Positions 55,158 to 63,877 of a DNA stretch of 64,000 nucleotides are shown piece after piece; the stretch's first letter is position 1, and every line of letters begins with the position of its first letter. Origin of the DNA: Pseudomonas fluorescens. Lineage in GTDB: Bacteria; Pseudomonadota; Gammaproteobacteria; Pseudomonadales; Pseudomonadaceae. The DNA lies in the NCBI RefSeq assembly GCF_005938625.1, contig NZ_VCNJ01000019.1:44170-108169 (forward strand), read 5' to 3'. The notes beneath the pieces are model-generated. The model saw nothing but the letters and a program-made list of their open reading frames with translations. It was not told the origin of the DNA and did not search any database. Both the position numbers and the translations under genes were made by a program.

Positions 55158-55721
55158 TCAGGCGATTTTCAGCAAGGGTTTGATTTGCGTGGCGAACAGC
55201 GGCGCGGCGCGTTCGGCGGCCAGGCGGATACGCGCCTTCAACAGTTCGCTGGTGATCTGGTAATCGGCGAAGTCGGCTTCGGTGGCGTACACGCCGATCG
55301 GCAAAGTCATGGCCTGGAAGAAGCTGAACAGCGGCCGCAATTGGTGATCGAGCACCAGCGCATGGCGTTCGCTGCCGCCGGTAGCGGCGAGCAGCACCGG
55401 CGTGTCGATCAGTGCGTTGAGGTCGATCAGGTCGAACAGATGCTTGAGCAGGCCCGGATAAGAACCGCGATAAACCGGCGCGGCAACAATCAACAGATCG
55501 GCCTGTTCAATGGCCCGCAACTCGGCTTCAACCTCGGCACTGAGTTCCTGACGCGAAAGCGCGCCGCCGAGCGGGCGAGCGATATCACCGAGTTCGATCA
55601 AATGGCTTTCGATGGTCAAGTGCCCGGCCAGTTCGGCGAGCAAGGCTTGGGTCAGCACCAAAGTACGGGACGGACGCCAGGTGCCGCCGGAGAGGGCGAC
55701 GACTTTCAGGGGACGCGACAT
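55158..55721 (-). CDS. msuE: NAD(P)H-dependent FMN reductase MsuE
   Basis: 187 aa, flavodoxin-like reductase. The phosphate-binding loop [12 protein letters not shown] and the [20 protein letters not shown] segment are diagnostic for SsuE/MsuE. It supplies FMNH2 to MsuD and MsuC. First gene of msuEDC-sfnR, with a sigma-54 promoter 58 bp upstream. Confidence 0.92.
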   Translation of the reverse strand: MSRPLKVVALSGGTWRPSRTLVLTQALLAELAGHLTIESHLIELGDIARPLGGALSRQELSAEVEAELRAIEQADLLIVAAPVYRGSYPGLLKHLFDLIDLNALIDTPVLLAATGGSERHALVLDHQLRPLFSFFQAMTLPIGVYATEADFADYQITSELLKARIRLAAERAAPLFATQIKPLLKIA

Positions 55722-55778
55722 GATCAGTTCCTTTTTTCAACAGTTGCTCAGCGAGAAGTGAGTAAGTCACCGGGTCTG

Positions 55779-55794
55779 AGCAAGCGCTGTACCA
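55779..55794 (-). promoter_or_regulatory. Sigma-54 promoter of msuE
   Basis: Read on the minus strand: TGGTACAGCGCTTGCT, close to TGGCACG-N4-TTGCW, with GG and GC exactly 10 bp apart. The position 58 nt before the msuE ATG suits it. SfnR at the operon end is the expected activator. Confidence 0.78.
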
Positions 55795-55887
55795 ATTCCT
55801 GCAAGCCCCGGTTTACAAGGCGTTGAGCGTTAGTGTGGCGGTCGCCCCTGTGAGTAACGAGGCGCTTTGTTGAATCGGTGTTGGCTG

Positions 55888-55910
55888 AGCAACAGTTGCT
55901 GGAGCAACAG
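55888..55910. promoter_or_regulatory. Candidate SfnR enhancer repeats
   Basis: The palindrome AGCAACAGTTGCT is followed by a second AGCAACAG. The core CAACAGTTGCT also occurs at 55738-55748. The site is about 100 bp upstream of the sigma-54 promoter, where enhancer-binding proteins act. Binding by SfnR is inference. The rest of 55722-56110 holds no gene that I can support. Confidence 0.5.
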
Positions 55911-56110
55911 TGGTCAGCGCATGGATGAAGTTATAAAGGCTGTTTGTTATTCCGTAAAAGAACGTTAATCGATATTTATAGATCGTTAGGAGATATACGC
56001 CTACGCGTGTCGATTTCCTGATAGCCACTATTGAGAGCGTTGATTTCTGCGCGAGCATGCCCGGGCGTAGCCTTTGTCCATCGACTCCCATTGCTCGCCA
56101 GGACGCTCCC

Positions 56111-56368
56111 ATGAATCGTTTACTGACTGTTTCCCTGTTACTCGCTGTCTCCGTACTCGCCGGTTGTGCCGGACACGTTTCACCGGAACTGCGCCCTTAC
56201 ACCGATGAAGAATCCCGCGAATTGGCGATGGAAACACTCAATCGCAGCGGCTTGTCCTTCGACGAATACCACGCGAAAAAAGCCCAATTGCTCGGTCAGA
56301 CCCAGTTCGACAAAAAAGCGGAAATGAGTGCCGAACGTGCCGTACAGCTGCACGGTCGTCCTAGCTGA
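56111..56368 (+). CDS. Small lipoprotein of unknown function
   Basis: 85 aa. Lipoprotein signal with lipobox LAGC after LLTVSLLLAVSV; the mature protein is short, charged and helical (YTDEESRELAMETLNRSGLS, FDEYHAKKAQLLGQ). It would be anchored to the outer membrane or periplasmic face. The ATG at 56111 gives a normal signal peptide; the upstream open frame does not. No partner gene is evident. Confidence 0.8.
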   Translation: MNRLLTVSLLLAVSVLAGCAGHVSPELRPYTDEESRELAMETLNRSGLSFDEYHAKKAQLLGQTQFDKKAEMSAERAVQLHGRPS

Positions 56369-56469
56369 AAACAAACTGTACTGGTGGAAGTTTTACCCAA
56401 CTGTCCGTGGGCTTGCCCGGCGGCGTGGGATAGGGTCAACACCTGAATGACCCTGATGGATTGCCTGCC

Positions 56470-57084
56470 ATGAACCTCTCGCTTGACCTGCTGTTGGGCT
56501 TTGCCCTGTTTGCCCTTGTCACCTCGATTACACCTGGACCGAACAACACCATGTTGCTGGCTTCGGGGGTGAACTTCGGCTTCAACCGCACCATCCCGCA
56601 CATGCTCGGGATTACTTGCGGCTTCTTTGTTCTGGTCGTGGCTGTGGGCTTTGGCCTCGGCGCGGTGTTTCAGAGCTATCCGATTCTTTATACGGTTCTG
56701 CGCTACGTCGGCGCGGCGTATCTGTTGTATCTGGCATGGAAAATTGCGCACTCGGGACCTGTCGGCGACAGTGCCGAAGGCAAGGCGAAGCCGATCAGCT
56801 ACCTCGGCGCGGCCGCGTTTCAGTGGGTCAATCCCAAGGCGTGGATCATGGCCATCGGTGCCATCAGCACCTATACGCCGATGCAGGGTTATTTCACCAA
56901 TGTCGTGGTGATTGCGGCGGTGTTCGCCATCATCAACCTGCCGAGTGTCGGCGTCTGGGCGGCCTGCGGTACGTTGTTGCGCAATGTGCTGAAGGATCCG
57001 CGCTGGTTGCGCGTGTTCAACTGGGGCATGGCGGCACTGTTGGTGATTTCGCTGTACCCGTTACTTCTCGAAAGCTTTAGCTGA
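56470..57084 (+). CDS. LysE-family exporter
   Basis: 204 aa, six hydrophobic segments. Family signature ALVTSITPGPNNTMLLASG, then FFVLVVAVGFGLGAVF, LRYVGAAYLLYLAWKI, AFQWVNPKAWIMAIGAIST. LysE/RhtB proteins export amino acids or their derivatives. Substrate unknown. The ATG at 56470 is chosen over a TTG three codons upstream. Alone in its transcript. Confidence 0.88.
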   Translation: MNLSLDLLLGFALFALVTSITPGPNNTMLLASGVNFGFNRTIPHMLGITCGFFVLVVAVGFGLGAVFQSYPILYTVLRYVGAAYLLYLAWKIAHSGPVGDSAEGKAKPISYLGAAAFQWVNPKAWIMAIGAISTYTPMQGYFTNVVVIAAVFAIINLPSVGVWAACGTLLRNVLKDPRWLRVFNWGMAALLVISLYPLLLESFS

Positions 57085-57288
57085 CGCATCGCTTCAACCG
57101 CAGGCCGGATGCCTGTTAAGCTCGACTTCAGGAGCGTTCCTACGCACTTTGAATGAAGTTGTTCTTCTTTAACGGCATCCGATCAGGTATTGATGACGCT
57201 CTCGAACCGACGCGCAGCTCACAAGGCTGCGCCGTACCGTTTGCAGACACGAGCCTCCTGATCCCGGAACACGCTCTGCGAGTCTTTT

Positions 57289-58455
57289 ATGAACACACGT
57301 CCGTTGTATTTCGATTACGCCGCCACCACCCCGGTCGACGAGCGGGTCATCCAGGTGATGATCGAGTGTCTGGGGTTTCACGGTAACTTTGGCAACCCGG
57401 CTTCCAGCTCCCACGCGTTCGGCCAGCAGGCCCGACACACGGTCGAGCAGGCCCGCCGACAGGTCGCCGAACTGGTCGGCGCTCAGGCCGAACAGATCGT
57501 CTGGACCTCCGGTGCCACCGAGTCCAATAACCTTGCCCTTAAAGGTGTGGCCCAGGCGCGCGGCGTGTCCGGCGGCCACATCATCACCAGCCAGATCGAA
57601 CACAAAGCCATCCTCGATACCGCCCGCCAATTGCAGGACGCCGGCATCGCCGTGACCTATCTGGTGCCGGACGCCGATGGCCTGATCACGCCGCAAGCGG
57701 TCAGTGAAGCCATGCGTGAAGACACCTTTCTGGTGTCGCTGATGCTGGTCAACAACGAGTTGGGCACCGTCAATGATGTTCAAGCGATTGGCGAAGTGGT
57801 GCGCAGTCGAGAAGCGTTGTTCCATGTCGATGCGGCGCAGGGTGCCGGCAAAGTGGCCATCGATCTGGGGCAATGGCCGGTGGATCTGATGTCGTTTTCC
57901 GCGCACAAACTTTACGGCCCCAAAGGCATCGGCGCGTTGTACGTCGGCCCGCGAGCGCAGCAGCGTTTACACGCGCAGATTCATGGCGGTGGTCACGAGG
58001 GCGGTTTGCGCTCCGGAACGTTGGCGACGCACCAGATTGCCGGAATGGGCGCCGCGTTTGCCTTGGCCGCCGAGGCGTTCGATGCCGAGAAAAAAACCAT
58101 CGTCGCATTGCGTGAACAACTGCTCGAACAACTGCTCGGCCTGCCGGGCGTGCGCCTCAATGGCTGCGCGACTCAGCGCATACCGCACACCTTGAGCCTG
58201 ACCTTCAGCGAAGGCGAATTCAACAGCGCGGCGTTGAGCCATTCGATCGCCTTTTCCGCGACCTCGGCCTGCAATTCGGCGAGTAACGCGCCGTCCCACG
58301 TGCTATTGGCGTTGGGGCATGACGCGTATCTGGCCGGTCGCACCATTCGCTTGAGCCTCGGCCGTTTCACCACCGCCGAAGATATCGACAAGGCCGTTCA
58401 GCTGATCAAGACCGCCTGCACCAGTGCTCCGGCATTCTGGGCGACAGGGCTTTAA
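57289..58455 (+). CDS. IscS-like cysteine desulfurase
   Basis: 388 aa, class V PLP enzyme. Begins [18 protein letters not shown] His in QIEHKAIL, Schiff-base Lys 207 in [12 protein letters not shown], and the mobile-loop cysteine C328 in [17 protein letters not shown]. Group I desulfurases carry SSGSACTS at this point; the loop here differs and is followed by an Asn-Ala-Pro insert. No iscR, iscU or other Fe-S genes surround it, so it is a second, stand-alone desulfurase, possibly serving tRNA or cofactor sulfur. Function beyond sulfur transfer is open. Confidence 0.87.
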   Translation: MNTRPLYFDYAATTPVDERVIQVMIECLGFHGNFGNPASSSHAFGQQARHTVEQARRQVAELVGAQAEQIVWTSGATESNNLALKGVAQARGVSGGHIITSQIEHKAILDTARQLQDAGIAVTYLVPDADGLITPQAVSEAMREDTFLVSLMLVNNELGTVNDVQAIGEVVRSREALFHVDAAQGAGKVAIDLGQWPVDLMSFSAHKLYGPKGIGALYVGPRAQQRLHAQIHGGGHEGGLRSGTLATHQIAGMGAAFALAAEAFDAEKKTIVALREQLLEQLLGLPGVRLNGCATQRIPHTLSLTFSEGEFNSAALSHSIAFSATSACNSASNAPSHVLLALGHDAYLAGRTIRLSLGRFTTAEDIDKAVQLIKTACTSAPAFWATGL

Positions 58456-58511
58456 ACGAGCCGACCTAACGGCTACGAACAATAACGATGAAGTGATTAG
58501 CAGGAGACATG

Positions 58512-60320
58512 ATGAGTACCCAGACCTCGACCGAAGGATCGGTGCCCCAGCGCCTGGCGCACACCCGTGAACTGATGCGCCGCGAAGGCATTCACGCACT
58601 GCTGGTGCCGTCCGCCGACCCGCATTTGTCGGAGTATCTTCCGGGTTACTGGCAGGGCCGGCAGTGGTTGTCGGGCTTCCATGGTTCGGTCGGGACGTTG
58701 ATTGTCACCGCTGATTTCGCCGGTGTCTGGGCCGACAGTCGTTACTGGGAACAGGCGAGCAAGGAACTCAACGGCAGCGGCATCGAGCTGGTCAAGTTGC
58801 AACCGGGTCAACCGAGCCCGCTGGACTGGCTCGCCGAGCAGACACCGGAAGGTGGCGTGGTTGCGGTTGACGGTGCGGTGATGGCCGTGGCGTCGGCGCG
58901 TACGCTGAGCAGCAAACTGGAAGCACGTGGTGCACGACTGCGTACCGACATCGATCTGCTGCAGGAAGTCTGGAGCGATCGCCCGAGCCTGCCGAACGCA
59001 CCGATTTATCAGCATCTGCCGCCGCAAGCGACCGTCAGCCGTGGCGAGAAACTCGCCAAGCTGCGCGAAACCTTGCAAGAGCGGGGGGCTGACTGGCATT
59101 TCATTGCCACCCTCGACGACATCGCCTGGCTGTTCAACCTGCGCGGTGGCGATGTGTCGTTCAACCCGGTGTTTGTTTCATTTGCGTTGATCGATCAACA
59201 GCAGGCCACATTGTTCGTGGCGCTGATCAAGGTCGACGCGGATTTACGCGCGGTACTGGAACAGGATGGCGTGACGCTGCGTGATTACAGCGAAGTCGCC
59301 GATGCCCTGCGCGCGGTGCCGAGTGGTGCGAGTCTGCTGGTGGACCCGGCGCGAGTGACCAGCGGTTTGCTGGATAACCTCGACAGCGGCGTGAAGCTGG
59401 TCGAAGGCTTGAACCCGACTACGCTGGCCAAGTCGCAGAAAAGTGAAGCCGATGCTCGGCACATTCGCCAAGCCATGGAGCAGGACGGTGCGGCGCTGTG
59501 CGAATTCTTCGCTTGGCTGGAATCGGCTTGGGGTCGCGAACGCATTACCGAATTGACCATCGACGAAAAGCTCACCGCTGCCCGTGAGCGTCGTCCGGAT
59601 TATGTCTCACTGAGTTTCAACACCATTGCCGCGTTCAACGCCAATGGCGCGATGCCGCATTACCACGCGACCGAAGAAGAACACGCGGTGATCGAGGGTG
59701 ACGGCTTGCTGCTGATCGACTCGGGTGGCCAATATTTGGGCGGCACCACGGACATTACGCGGATGGTGCCGGTGGGCACACCGACCGAAGAGCAGAAGCG
59801 CGATTGCACGCGCGTGTTGAAAGGCGTGATTGCGCTGTCGCGTGCACAGTTCCCGAAAGGCATTCTCTCGCCGCTGCTCGACGCCATTGCCCGCGCGCCG
59901 ATCTGGGCCGACAGCGTGGATTACGGTCACGGCACTGGTCATGGCGTTGGCTATTTCCTCAACGTCCATGAAGGCCCACAGGTGATTGCCTATCAGGCCG
60001 CGCCTGCACCGCAAACGGCCATGCAGCCGGGGATGATCACCTCGATCGAGCCGGGCACTTACCGTCCGGGCCGTTGGGGTGTGCGCATCGAGAACCTGGC
60101 GATGAACCGCGAGGCGGGCAGCAGCGAATTCGGTGAGTTCCTCAAGTTTGAAACCTTGACGCTGTGCCCGATTGACACGCGTTGCCTGCTGCCAGCGCTG
60201 CTGACGGAGGAAGAGAAGCAGTGGTTCAACGACTATCACGCGCAAGTGCGTGAGCGCCTGAGCCCGTTGCTTGAAGGTGCTGCGCTGGAATGGCTGAACA
60301 CCCGCACGGCTGCCATCTGA
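58512..60320 (+). CDS. Aminopeptidase P family metallopeptidase (M24B)
   Basis: 602 aa, the long eukaryote-like form with two creatinase-type N-terminal domains (about 1-310) and a C-terminal pita-bread catalytic domain. Metal ligands are visible: Asp in LLIDSGGQYLGGTTDITR (two Asp), His in HGTGHGVGYFLNVHEGP, Glu in ITSIEPGTYR and Glu in RIENLAMN. It removes N-terminal residues before proline. AGGAG lies 5 nt before the ATG at 58512; the ATG at 58509 would be too close to it. Single gene ending in a hairpin. Confidence 0.9.
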   Translation: MSTQTSTEGSVPQRLAHTRELMRREGIHALLVPSADPHLSEYLPGYWQGRQWLSGFHGSVGTLIVTADFAGVWADSRYWEQASKELNGSGIELVKLQPGQPSPLDWLAEQTPEGGVVAVDGAVMAVASARTLSSKLEARGARLRTDIDLLQEVWSDRPSLPNAPIYQHLPPQATVSRGEKLAKLRETLQERGADWHFIATLDDIAWLFNLRGGDVSFNPVFVSFALIDQQQATLFVALIKVDADLRAVLEQDGVTLRDYSEVADALRAVPSGASLLVDPARVTSGLLDNLDSGVKLVEGLNPTTLAKSQKSEADARHIRQAMEQDGAALCEFFAWLESAWGRERITELTIDEKLTAARERRPDYVSLSFNTIAAFNANGAMPHYHATEEEHAVIEGDGLLLIDSGGQYLGGTTDITRMVPVGTPTEEQKRDCTRVLKGVIALSRAQFPKGILSPLLDAIARAPIWADSVDYGHGTGHGVGYFLNVHEGPQVIAYQAAPAPQTAMQPGMITSIEPGTYRPGRWGVRIENLAMNREAGSSEFGEFLKFETLTLCPIDTRCLLPALLTEEEKQWFNDYHAQVRERLSPLLEGAALEWLNTRTAAI

Positions 60321-60327
60321 CCGGTTG

Positions 60328-60359
60328 CCATTCAGGCGCTGTTATCAGCGCCTGAATGG
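60328..60359. terminator. Bidirectional hairpin terminator
   Basis: CCATTCAGGCGCT and AGCGCCTGAATGG form a perfect 13-bp stem with the loop GTTATC between two convergent genes. There is no T-run, so its efficiency is uncertain. Confidence 0.65.
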
Positions 60360-60363
60360 TCGC

Positions 60364-60960
60364 TTAGCCTTGGCGCAAGGCTTCCTCAACAAAGTCGAGC
60401 CGATCCTGGCCGAAGAACAGCTGATTGCCGATAAACATACTGGGTGCCCCGAACACCCCGCGTTTAACCGCGGTCTCGGTGTTGTCCTTGAGTACGGCTT
60501 TGACGGACTCGTCGTTAGTCAGTGCCAGCACTTCAAGCGGATCGAAACCGTGTTCGCTCAGCACAGCGGCGACCGTCGCCGGTTCGTCCAGGCTGCGTCC
60601 TTCAACCCATAGCGCCGTGAACAGACAATCGATAAACGCCTCAAAGCGTTCTGGCTGACGCAACTGGATGCCAGTGACGGCACGCATCAACATCAGTGTG
60701 TTGATCGGGAAATGCGGATTGAATGTCAGCGGCACCCCATAGCGTTTCGCGTAGCGGTCCAGATCCTGAAACATATACCGACCCTTCGCCGGGATCATTG
60801 CCGGTGATGCGTTACCGGTTGCCTTGAAGACGCCACCCAGCAGCATCGGGATGTAGATCAGCTCGCTGTGCGTCTCAGCGCAAATCTTCGGCAGTTGGGT
60901 GTAGGCCAGATAGGTGGCAGGGCTGCCGAGGTCGAAATAGAACTCCACGATTTTCGTCAT
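60364..60960 (-). CDS. DsbA-fold 2-hydroxychromene-2-carboxylate isomerase-like protein
   Basis: 198 aa, kappa-GST/HCCA isomerase family. Opening EFYFDLGSPATYLAYTQL replaces the CxxC of true DsbA, with Ser at the glutathione site; later PHFPINTLMLMRAVTG and the cis-Pro loop GVFGAPSMFIGNQLFFGQDR are as in the family. It would act on aromatic or unsaturated acids with glutathione. The ATG at 60960 gives MTKIVEFYF. Co-oriented with the SDR gene upstream, 35 bp apart, so the two probably form an operon under the neighbouring TetR. Confidence 0.83.
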   Translation of the reverse strand: MTKIVEFYFDLGSPATYLAYTQLPKICAETHSELIYIPMLLGGVFKATGNASPAMIPAKGRYMFQDLDRYAKRYGVPLTFNPHFPINTLMLMRAVTGIQLRQPERFEAFIDCLFTALWVEGRSLDEPATVAAVLSEHGFDPLEVLALTNDESVKAVLKDNTETAVKRGVFGAPSMFIGNQLFFGQDRLDFVEEALRQG

Positions 60961-60995
60961 TTTCGCGTCTCTGTCGTTATTGTTATGGCAGGGTC

Positions 60996-61724
60996 TTACC
61001 AGCGTTCGTTCCAAGGGCGCAGATCCAGCTCAAACGTCCAGGCATCCCGTGGCTGACTGTGCAGATACCAGTAGTTCTCGGCGATGTGCTCGGGATTGAG
61101 GATGCCGTCCTGATCTTTGGTGGCGTACTTCTCGGGGAAACTGTTGCGAATGAAATCGGTGTCGATCGCACCATCGACCACCACATGGGCGACGTGGATG
61201 TTCATTGGCCCCAGTTCCCGCGCCATGCTTTGCGCCAGTGCGCGGATGCCGTGTTTGGCACCGGCGAAGGCGGCGAATCCGGAAGCGCCGCGAAGTCCCG
61301 CGGTGGCGCCGGTGAAAAGAATCGTGCCGCGATTGCGCGTGACCATGCGTTTGGCCACTTCACGGGCATTGAGGAATCCTGAGAAACAGGCCATCTCCCA
61401 GATCTTGAAATACTTGCGCGCGGTTTCCTCAAGAATGCTGCACGGCACATTGGCGCCGATATTGAACACAAAGGCTTCGATCGGCCCGAGGCGGGTTTCG
61501 ATGTCTTCAATCAGGGCGATGACGTCTTCCTCCTTGCGCGCATCGCAAGCAAAGCCATGGGCTTCGCCGCCTTCAGCCATGATCGCGTCCACCAGCGGTT
61601 GCAGTTTGTCGGCGCTGCGTCGGGTAACGCAGGCGACGAATCCTTCTCTGGCAAAACGCTTGGCAATCGCTCCGCCCGTGGCATCGCCGGCGCCGACAAC
61701 CAATACGACCTTCTTCTTATTCAT
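60996..61724 (-). CDS. Short-chain dehydrogenase/reductase
   Basis: 242 aa. Cofactor loop VVGAGDATGGAIAKRF, then FNIGANVPCSILEE in place of the usual NNAG, and LFTGATAGLRGASGFAAFAG, where the catalytic Tyr position is Phe or absent before AKHGIRAL (the Lys is kept). This atypical active site suggests a reductase acting on unusual substrates or lacking the classical Tyr. Divergent from a TetR gene; the palindromes in the gap suggest control by it. Confidence 0.83.
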   Translation of the reverse strand: MNKKKVVLVVGAGDATGGAIAKRFAREGFVACVTRRSADKLQPLVDAIMAEGGEAHGFACDARKEEDVIALIEDIETRLGPIEAFVFNIGANVPCSILEETARKYFKIWEMACFSGFLNAREVAKRMVTRNRGTILFTGATAGLRGASGFAAFAGAKHGIRALAQSMARELGPMNIHVAHVVVDGAIDTDFIRNSFPEKYATKDQDGILNPEHIAENYWYLHSQPRDAWTFELDLRPWNERW

Positions 61725-61742
61725 GGGTGAATCCCTTTATTA

Positions 61743-61767
61743 AACGATCGTTAAGTGAACGAACGTT
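61743..61767. promoter_or_regulatory. Candidate TetR operator pair
   Basis: AACGATCGTT (perfect palindrome) and AACGAACGTT (one-base variant) lie with starts 15 bp apart between the divergent SDR and TetR genes, the usual layout for a local TetR operator. Confidence 0.6.
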
Positions 61768-61815
61768 ATGCTAGGATCCAGGCAACGTCAAGGCAGTCGA
61801 TTCGAGGGCAAACAC

Positions 61816-62379
61816 ATGCGTTACTCCGCCAGTCACAAGCTGGAAACACGGGAAAAGCTACTGCAGAGCAGCGCGCTGTCAGCGAAGCGCTCCGGGTTTT
61901 CCACGGTGGGCGTCGATGGTTTGATGAAGGCTATTGGATTGAGTGGTGCGGCGTTCTACAGTCACTTTTCGTCAAAGGATGCGTTGTTCACCGCCATCGT
62001 CGAGCGAGAGTTGGGGCAAAGCCTTGAGCGACTGGGAGGCGAGGGCACGCAGGATCGTGAGCGACTGGCGCGCTGTCTCAAACACTATCTGAGCATGGCC
62101 CACGTAGAACAACCTGAGGCCGGTTGCGCGTTGCCGGCGCTGGGGGCAGAAATTGCCCGATCGGATGTGCAGGTGCGCGAACAGGCCGAGCTGTGGATTT
62201 GTCGGCTCCACGCGCGTTGGGCGCAGATACTGGAAAGCGAGACGCTGGCGTGGTCGGTGTTGTCGCAATGCGTCGGCGCATTGGTGGTGGCGCGCATGTT
62301 GGCTACGCCGGACGTTCAGCAAGCGGTGCTGAAGTCCAGCCATGAAGAGATCGGCCGGCAGATTGCCGGGCAGCGCTGA
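61816..62379 (+). CDS. TetR-family regulator
   Basis: 187 aa. Helix-turn-helix near residues 10-55 (KLETREKLLQSSALSAKRSG, VDGLMKAIGLSGAAFYSHFS); the C-terminal domain contains a Cys in PEAGCALPALGAEIARSD. The ATG at 61816 has GAGGG upstream. It probably represses itself and the divergent SDR-isomerase pair; the inducer is unknown. Its stop lies one base from the end of the next gene. Confidence 0.85.
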   Translation: MRYSASHKLETREKLLQSSALSAKRSGFSTVGVDGLMKAIGLSGAAFYSHFSSKDALFTAIVERELGQSLERLGGEGTQDRERLARCLKHYLSMAHVEQPEAGCALPALGAEIARSDVQVREQAELWICRLHARWAQILESETLAWSVLSQCVGALVVARMLATPDVQQAVLKSSHEEIGRQIAGQR

Positions 62380-62380
62380 T

Positions 62381-62662
62381 CTATTTACAGATAACGATCA
62401 TACTGCGACTGGTGTAGCCCGCAGGATTGAGACCGAACGGGTAATCGCCGGGTTCTTCCACGGCGTCACCGGATTTGGCGATGACCTTGTAGCCTTTCGG
62501 CAAGCAGGCACTGGCGGCACTGGCGTAGCACTTGTCCCAGGAGGACGATAGCCCGGAGCAGTTGATGTGCAGCCCTTTTTTCCCGCGTTTTACCTGAGTT
62601 TCCGAAGTCGCCGCACAACCCGCAACAGCCAGTATGGCGATCAGTATCAAAATTCGTTTCAT
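62381..62662 (-). CDS. Small lipoprotein of unknown function
   Basis: 93 aa. Lipobox VAGC after MKRILILIAILA; the mature part has INCSGLSSSWDKCYASAASA and CLPKGYKVIAKSGD, a Cys-containing pattern seen in small Pseudomonas lipoproteins of unknown role; the cysteines may form disulfides. The ATG at 62662 gives the clean signal peptide. Convergent with the TetR gene. Confidence 0.8.
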   Translation of the reverse strand: MKRILILIAILAVAGCAATSETQVKRGKKGLHINCSGLSSSWDKCYASAASACLPKGYKVIAKSGDAVEEPGDYPFGLNPAGYTSRSMIVICK

Positions 62663-62830
62663 TACCGTCCTTATAGCGGCCACGAGTCTGACGCTCGGGT
62701 TTGCCTGTGTTCGCTTGCGCTTTAAGCGTTTTGAAGTCCCTGTCCGAAAAAATCCATGTCTGGCATTGGGTTACGGGTCTAAACATGGCCTAAATGCGCG
62801 CTAATTGCCAGACCTTCGTAAAAACCTCTC

Positions 62831-63718
62831 TCAATCAGCCGCGATGGCGGGTTTCGCAGCACTACCCATGGTCATGGTGGCGCCGACGGACGCCAGAATA
62901 ATGCAGAGGATCGCCATCCATTGTGACAGTGTGAGGAATTCATGCAGAAACAGAAGGCCCGATAACGCTCCGAAGGCTGGTTCGATACTCATCAATGTGC
63001 CAAATGTGCGTGCCGGCAGGCGGGTGAGGGCGACCATCTCCAGTGTGTAGGGCAGGGCGGTGGACAGGATGGCGACGCCAATGGCAATCGGGATCAGCGA
63101 AGGGGTCAAAAGGGCTGCACCTGCATGCACGATGCCGATAGGGGCGACGAACAGTGCTGCGATCATTACCCCTAATGCTGCGGTCGTTACACCATTATCG
63201 GCACCAGCCTTCTGGCCGAACAGAATGTACAGCGCCCAGCAGACACCCGCTCCCAGTGCATACCCGGCGCCTGCCAGATCGATTCCAGCACTGGTTGCGC
63301 CTCTTGGAATCAGCAACATCAAGCCTGCGGCGGCCAAGGCGATCCAGAGAAAATCGATGGCACGGCGTGAGGCATAGATGGCCACGGCCAGTGGCCCGGT
63401 GAATTCGAGGGCAACGGCAATCCCCAGCGGTACGGTGCGCAACGACATATAGAAGAGGAAATTCATACCGCCCAGTGCCATCCCATAGACGATAACCGTG
63501 CGCAGTGACTTGGCGGTTAACCTGGCGCGCCATGGACGCAGTATCAACAGCATGATAACGCTGGCGAAGATCAGGCGCAGGGTGGTGGTTCCCTGAGCGC
63601 CAACGATAGGGAACATGCTTTTGGCCAGTGAGGCGCCGGACTGGATCGACGCCATGGCTATTAATAGCAGGCCAACCGGGAACAGCATTGAGGCAAGAGA
63701 GCGTGGCTGGTCATTCAT
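62831..63718 (-). CDS. rhtA: RhtA-type EamA exporter
   Basis: 295 aa, two EamA repeats and about ten membrane helices. Segments FPVGLLLIAMASIQSGASLA, RTVPLGIAVALEFTGPLAVA and TRLPARTFGTLMSIEPAFGA match the threonine/homoserine exporter RhtA group. Substrate assignment is by family likeness only. Monocistronic, divergent from the strong promoter at the window end. Confidence 0.83.
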   Translation of the reverse strand: MNDQPRSLASMLFPVGLLLIAMASIQSGASLAKSMFPIVGAQGTTTLRLIFASVIMLLILRPWRARLTAKSLRTVIVYGMALGGMNFLFYMSLRTVPLGIAVALEFTGPLAVAIYASRRAIDFLWIALAAAGLMLLIPRGATSAGIDLAGAGYALGAGVCWALYILFGQKAGADNGVTTAALGVMIAALFVAPIGIVHAGAALLTPSLIPIAIGVAILSTALPYTLEMVALTRLPARTFGTLMSIEPAFGALSGLLFLHEFLTLSQWMAILCIILASVGATMTMGSAAKPAIAAD

Positions 63719-63849
63719 TACGTGGCATCGTCCAAAGTGAGAGCAAAGCTTTATTGTTGGTGTTGGGCAATATACTGCGCACTCGATCGAGTTACGTCTA
63801 TATAGAAGAGGCCTTTTTCAACTGATCGATAGAAAAGCTAAATTAACGG

Positions 63850-63877
63850 TTGACGGCAGATTTCAGATGTCTATAAT
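63850..63877 (+). promoter_or_regulatory. Strong sigma-70 promoter, probably of a stable-RNA operon
   Basis: TTGACG and TATAAT are separated by 16 bp. Downstream sequence continues without a reading frame to the window end, where a second -35-like TTGAC (63996-64000) is cut off. The sequence between resembles leaders I associate with Pseudomonas rRNA/tRNA operons, but no RNA gene is inside the window, so that link is inference. The rest of 63719-64000 holds no gene. Confidence 0.6.

Noticed and set aside
55807..56110. Small reading frames between msuE and the lipoprotein gene
   Set aside because: No ribosome-binding site, no family likeness, and the palindromic repeats suggest a regulatory stretch.
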